Assembly: GCA_022563055.1 (NCBI GenBank)
Contig: JADFOB010000089.1
Location: 1 to 6,061, forward strand
Source: Planctomycetota bacterium
Lineage (GTDB): Bacteria > Planctomycetota > Phycisphaerae > UBA1845
Length of the DNA: 6,061 bases
Direction of reading: 5' to 3'
Every line of letters starts with the position of its first letter. Position 1 is the stretch's first letter. Of the stretch, positions 5,125-6,061 are shown piece by piece. Made by a program: the position numbers and the translations under genes. Below the pieces are notes generated by a model. That model saw only the letters and a list, made by a program, of their open reading frames with translations, had not been told where the DNA came from and did not search any database.

Positions 5125-6061
5125 TCACCTACCGCCCAGCCCCCGGGCGATCACGATCCGCTGGATCTCGCTCGTTCCCTCGTAGATCGTGGTCACGCGG
5201 GCATCCCGGTAGAGCTGCTCGACACGACACTCGTTGACATATCCCGCGCCGCCATGCACTTGCACCGCGCGATAGGCAATCCGATTCGCACTCTCGCTGG
5301 CATACAGCTTGGCCATCGAGCTGAATACCCGATCCGGTTTGCCGGCATCAACCCATCTCGCCGCCCGCCGCGTCAGCGCCTTGGAGGCCTCCAATTCCAC
5401 CGCGCTTTGAGCGATCATCTCGGCGATGGCCTGGAACTTGCCGATGGGTTGACCGAACTGCTCGCGCTGCCGCGCGTAACTCACCATTTCGTTCAGGCAG
5501 GCCTCCGCAATCCCGGTGGACTGAGCGGCGATTCCGATCCGTCCTTCATTCAGGCTTGCCAGAAAGACCTGCAGGCCCTCGCCGTGCTGTCCGATCAGAT
5601 GCTCCTTGGGCACGAAGACATCGTTAAGATGAATAACCGCCGTCTCACTGGCGCGCAGGCCCATTTTCCCATGAACCTTCGTCCGCGTAATGCCTGGTTC
5701 GTTTCCGTCGATGAGAAAGGCACACAAGCTCTGATCGTCGGGTGCGTTCGCAAGGCGTGTCAGCGTCAGAAACCAGCGTGCGTAAAGCCCGTTGGTGATC
5801 CACAGCTTCTCTCCGGTGATGCGGTAGCCGCCATCCACCGCGACGGCGGCGGTCTTGGTGGCTTTGGCGTCGCTGCCCGCGCCGGCCTCGGTCAGACAGA
5901 ATGCCCCGAGCTGGCTTGCCTCGCCCCACCGACAGAGCGGGTCGCTACGCAGAGCATCCGTCGCGTATTTCCGAAGGCTGTTACCCACCATGCTGTGTAC
6001 GGAGATCGTGACCGCCATCGAGGGCGACCACATTGCGATCTCATGGAGAATCACGGCGTAG
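5125..6061 (-). CDS. Acyl-CoA dehydrogenase, 5' end beyond the window
   Basis: The reading frame is open to the right edge, and 311 residues plus the stop are visible. Against the roughly 380 residues of its two paralogues, about 70 N-terminal residues are missing from the window. The Met encoded at 6054 is internal to the helical domain (it follows Tyr-Ala in frame) and should not be taken as the start. Visible parts in order are the HEIAMWSPSMAV helix, LTEAGAGSDAKAT (flavin contact), LWITNG, KMGLRASET, REQFGQPIGKFQAIAE, QVHGGAGY and the catalytic Glu in IYEGTSEIQR, 18 residues from the C-terminus (codon 5179-5181). It should oxidise an acyl-CoA to the 2-enoyl-CoA with electron-transfer flavoprotein as acceptor. 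It resembles the general short/medium-chain class; the substrate is not assignable. Palindromes and a possible new promoter separate it from the next gene, so expression may differ. Confidence 0.94.
   Translation of the reverse strand, partial: YAVILHEIAMWSPSMAVTISVHSMVGNSLRKYATDALRSDPLCRWGEASQLGAFCLTEAGAGSDAKATKTAAVAVDGGYRITGEKLWITNGLYARWFLTLTRLANAPDDQSLCAFLIDGNEPGITRTKVHGKMGLRASETAVIHLNDVFVPKEHLIGQHGEGLQVFLASLNEGRIGIAAQSTGIAEACLNEMVSYARQREQFGQPIGKFQAIAEMIAQSAVELEASKALTRRAARWVDAGKPDRVFSSMAKLYASESANRIAYRAVQVHGGAGYVNECRVEQLYRDARVTTIYEGTSEIQRIVIARGLGGR

Noticed and set aside
6052..6054. ATG at 6054 as start of the third acyl-CoA dehydrogenase
   Set aside because: The frame stays open to the window edge, and the visible protein would lack about 70 residues of the N-terminal domain present in both paralogues.

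Overview
The window is an ordinary-looking catabolic gene cluster with all six genes on the minus strand, so transcription runs from high to low coordinates. In that order the genes are: an acyl-CoA dehydrogenase cut by the right edge (5125-6061), a second acyl-CoA dehydrogenase (3779-4921), a third one resembling short-chain/butyryl-CoA dehydrogenase (2630-3766), a 3-hydroxybutyryl-CoA dehydrogenase (1591-2445), an enoyl-CoA hydratase (849-1598), and the N-terminal half of a coenzyme-B12-dependent acyl-CoA mutase large subunit cut by the left edge (1-840). No RNA gene, CRISPR array, insertion sequence or phage gene is visible.

The layout has three blocks. The acyl-CoA dehydrogenase at 5125-6061 is separated by 203 bp from the next two, which are only 12 bp apart. 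A 184-bp gap then precedes hbd, the hydratase and the mutase, which are tightly packed (8-bp overlap, then an 8-bp gap). The 203-bp gap carries a pair of inverted REP-like palindromes plus smaller hairpins and a possible -10 box. The 184-bp gap carries one small hairpin.

Together the genes supply three of the four beta-oxidation steps for short acyl-CoAs: FAD-dependent dehydrogenation, hydration, and NAD-dependent oxidation to a 3-ketoacyl-CoA. A carbon-skeleton mutase is added. The mutase has Phe64 and Gln182 where methylmalonyl-CoA mutases have Tyr and Arg. That is the isobutyryl-CoA mutase pattern, so the cluster may connect isobutyryl-CoA (from valine) with butyryl-CoA and its beta-oxidation. 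No thiolase or electron-transfer flavoprotein gene lies inside the window.

The organism is a high-GC bacterium. The REP-like core (GGGCTTTAGCCC with flanking GAGCCGC) recalls palindromes I associate with Planctomycetota and some other environmental phyla. That is recollection rather than a search, so the phylum is a weak inference. I do not see evidence of a previously undescribed system; the points worth checking are the mutase specificity and the palindrome pair.
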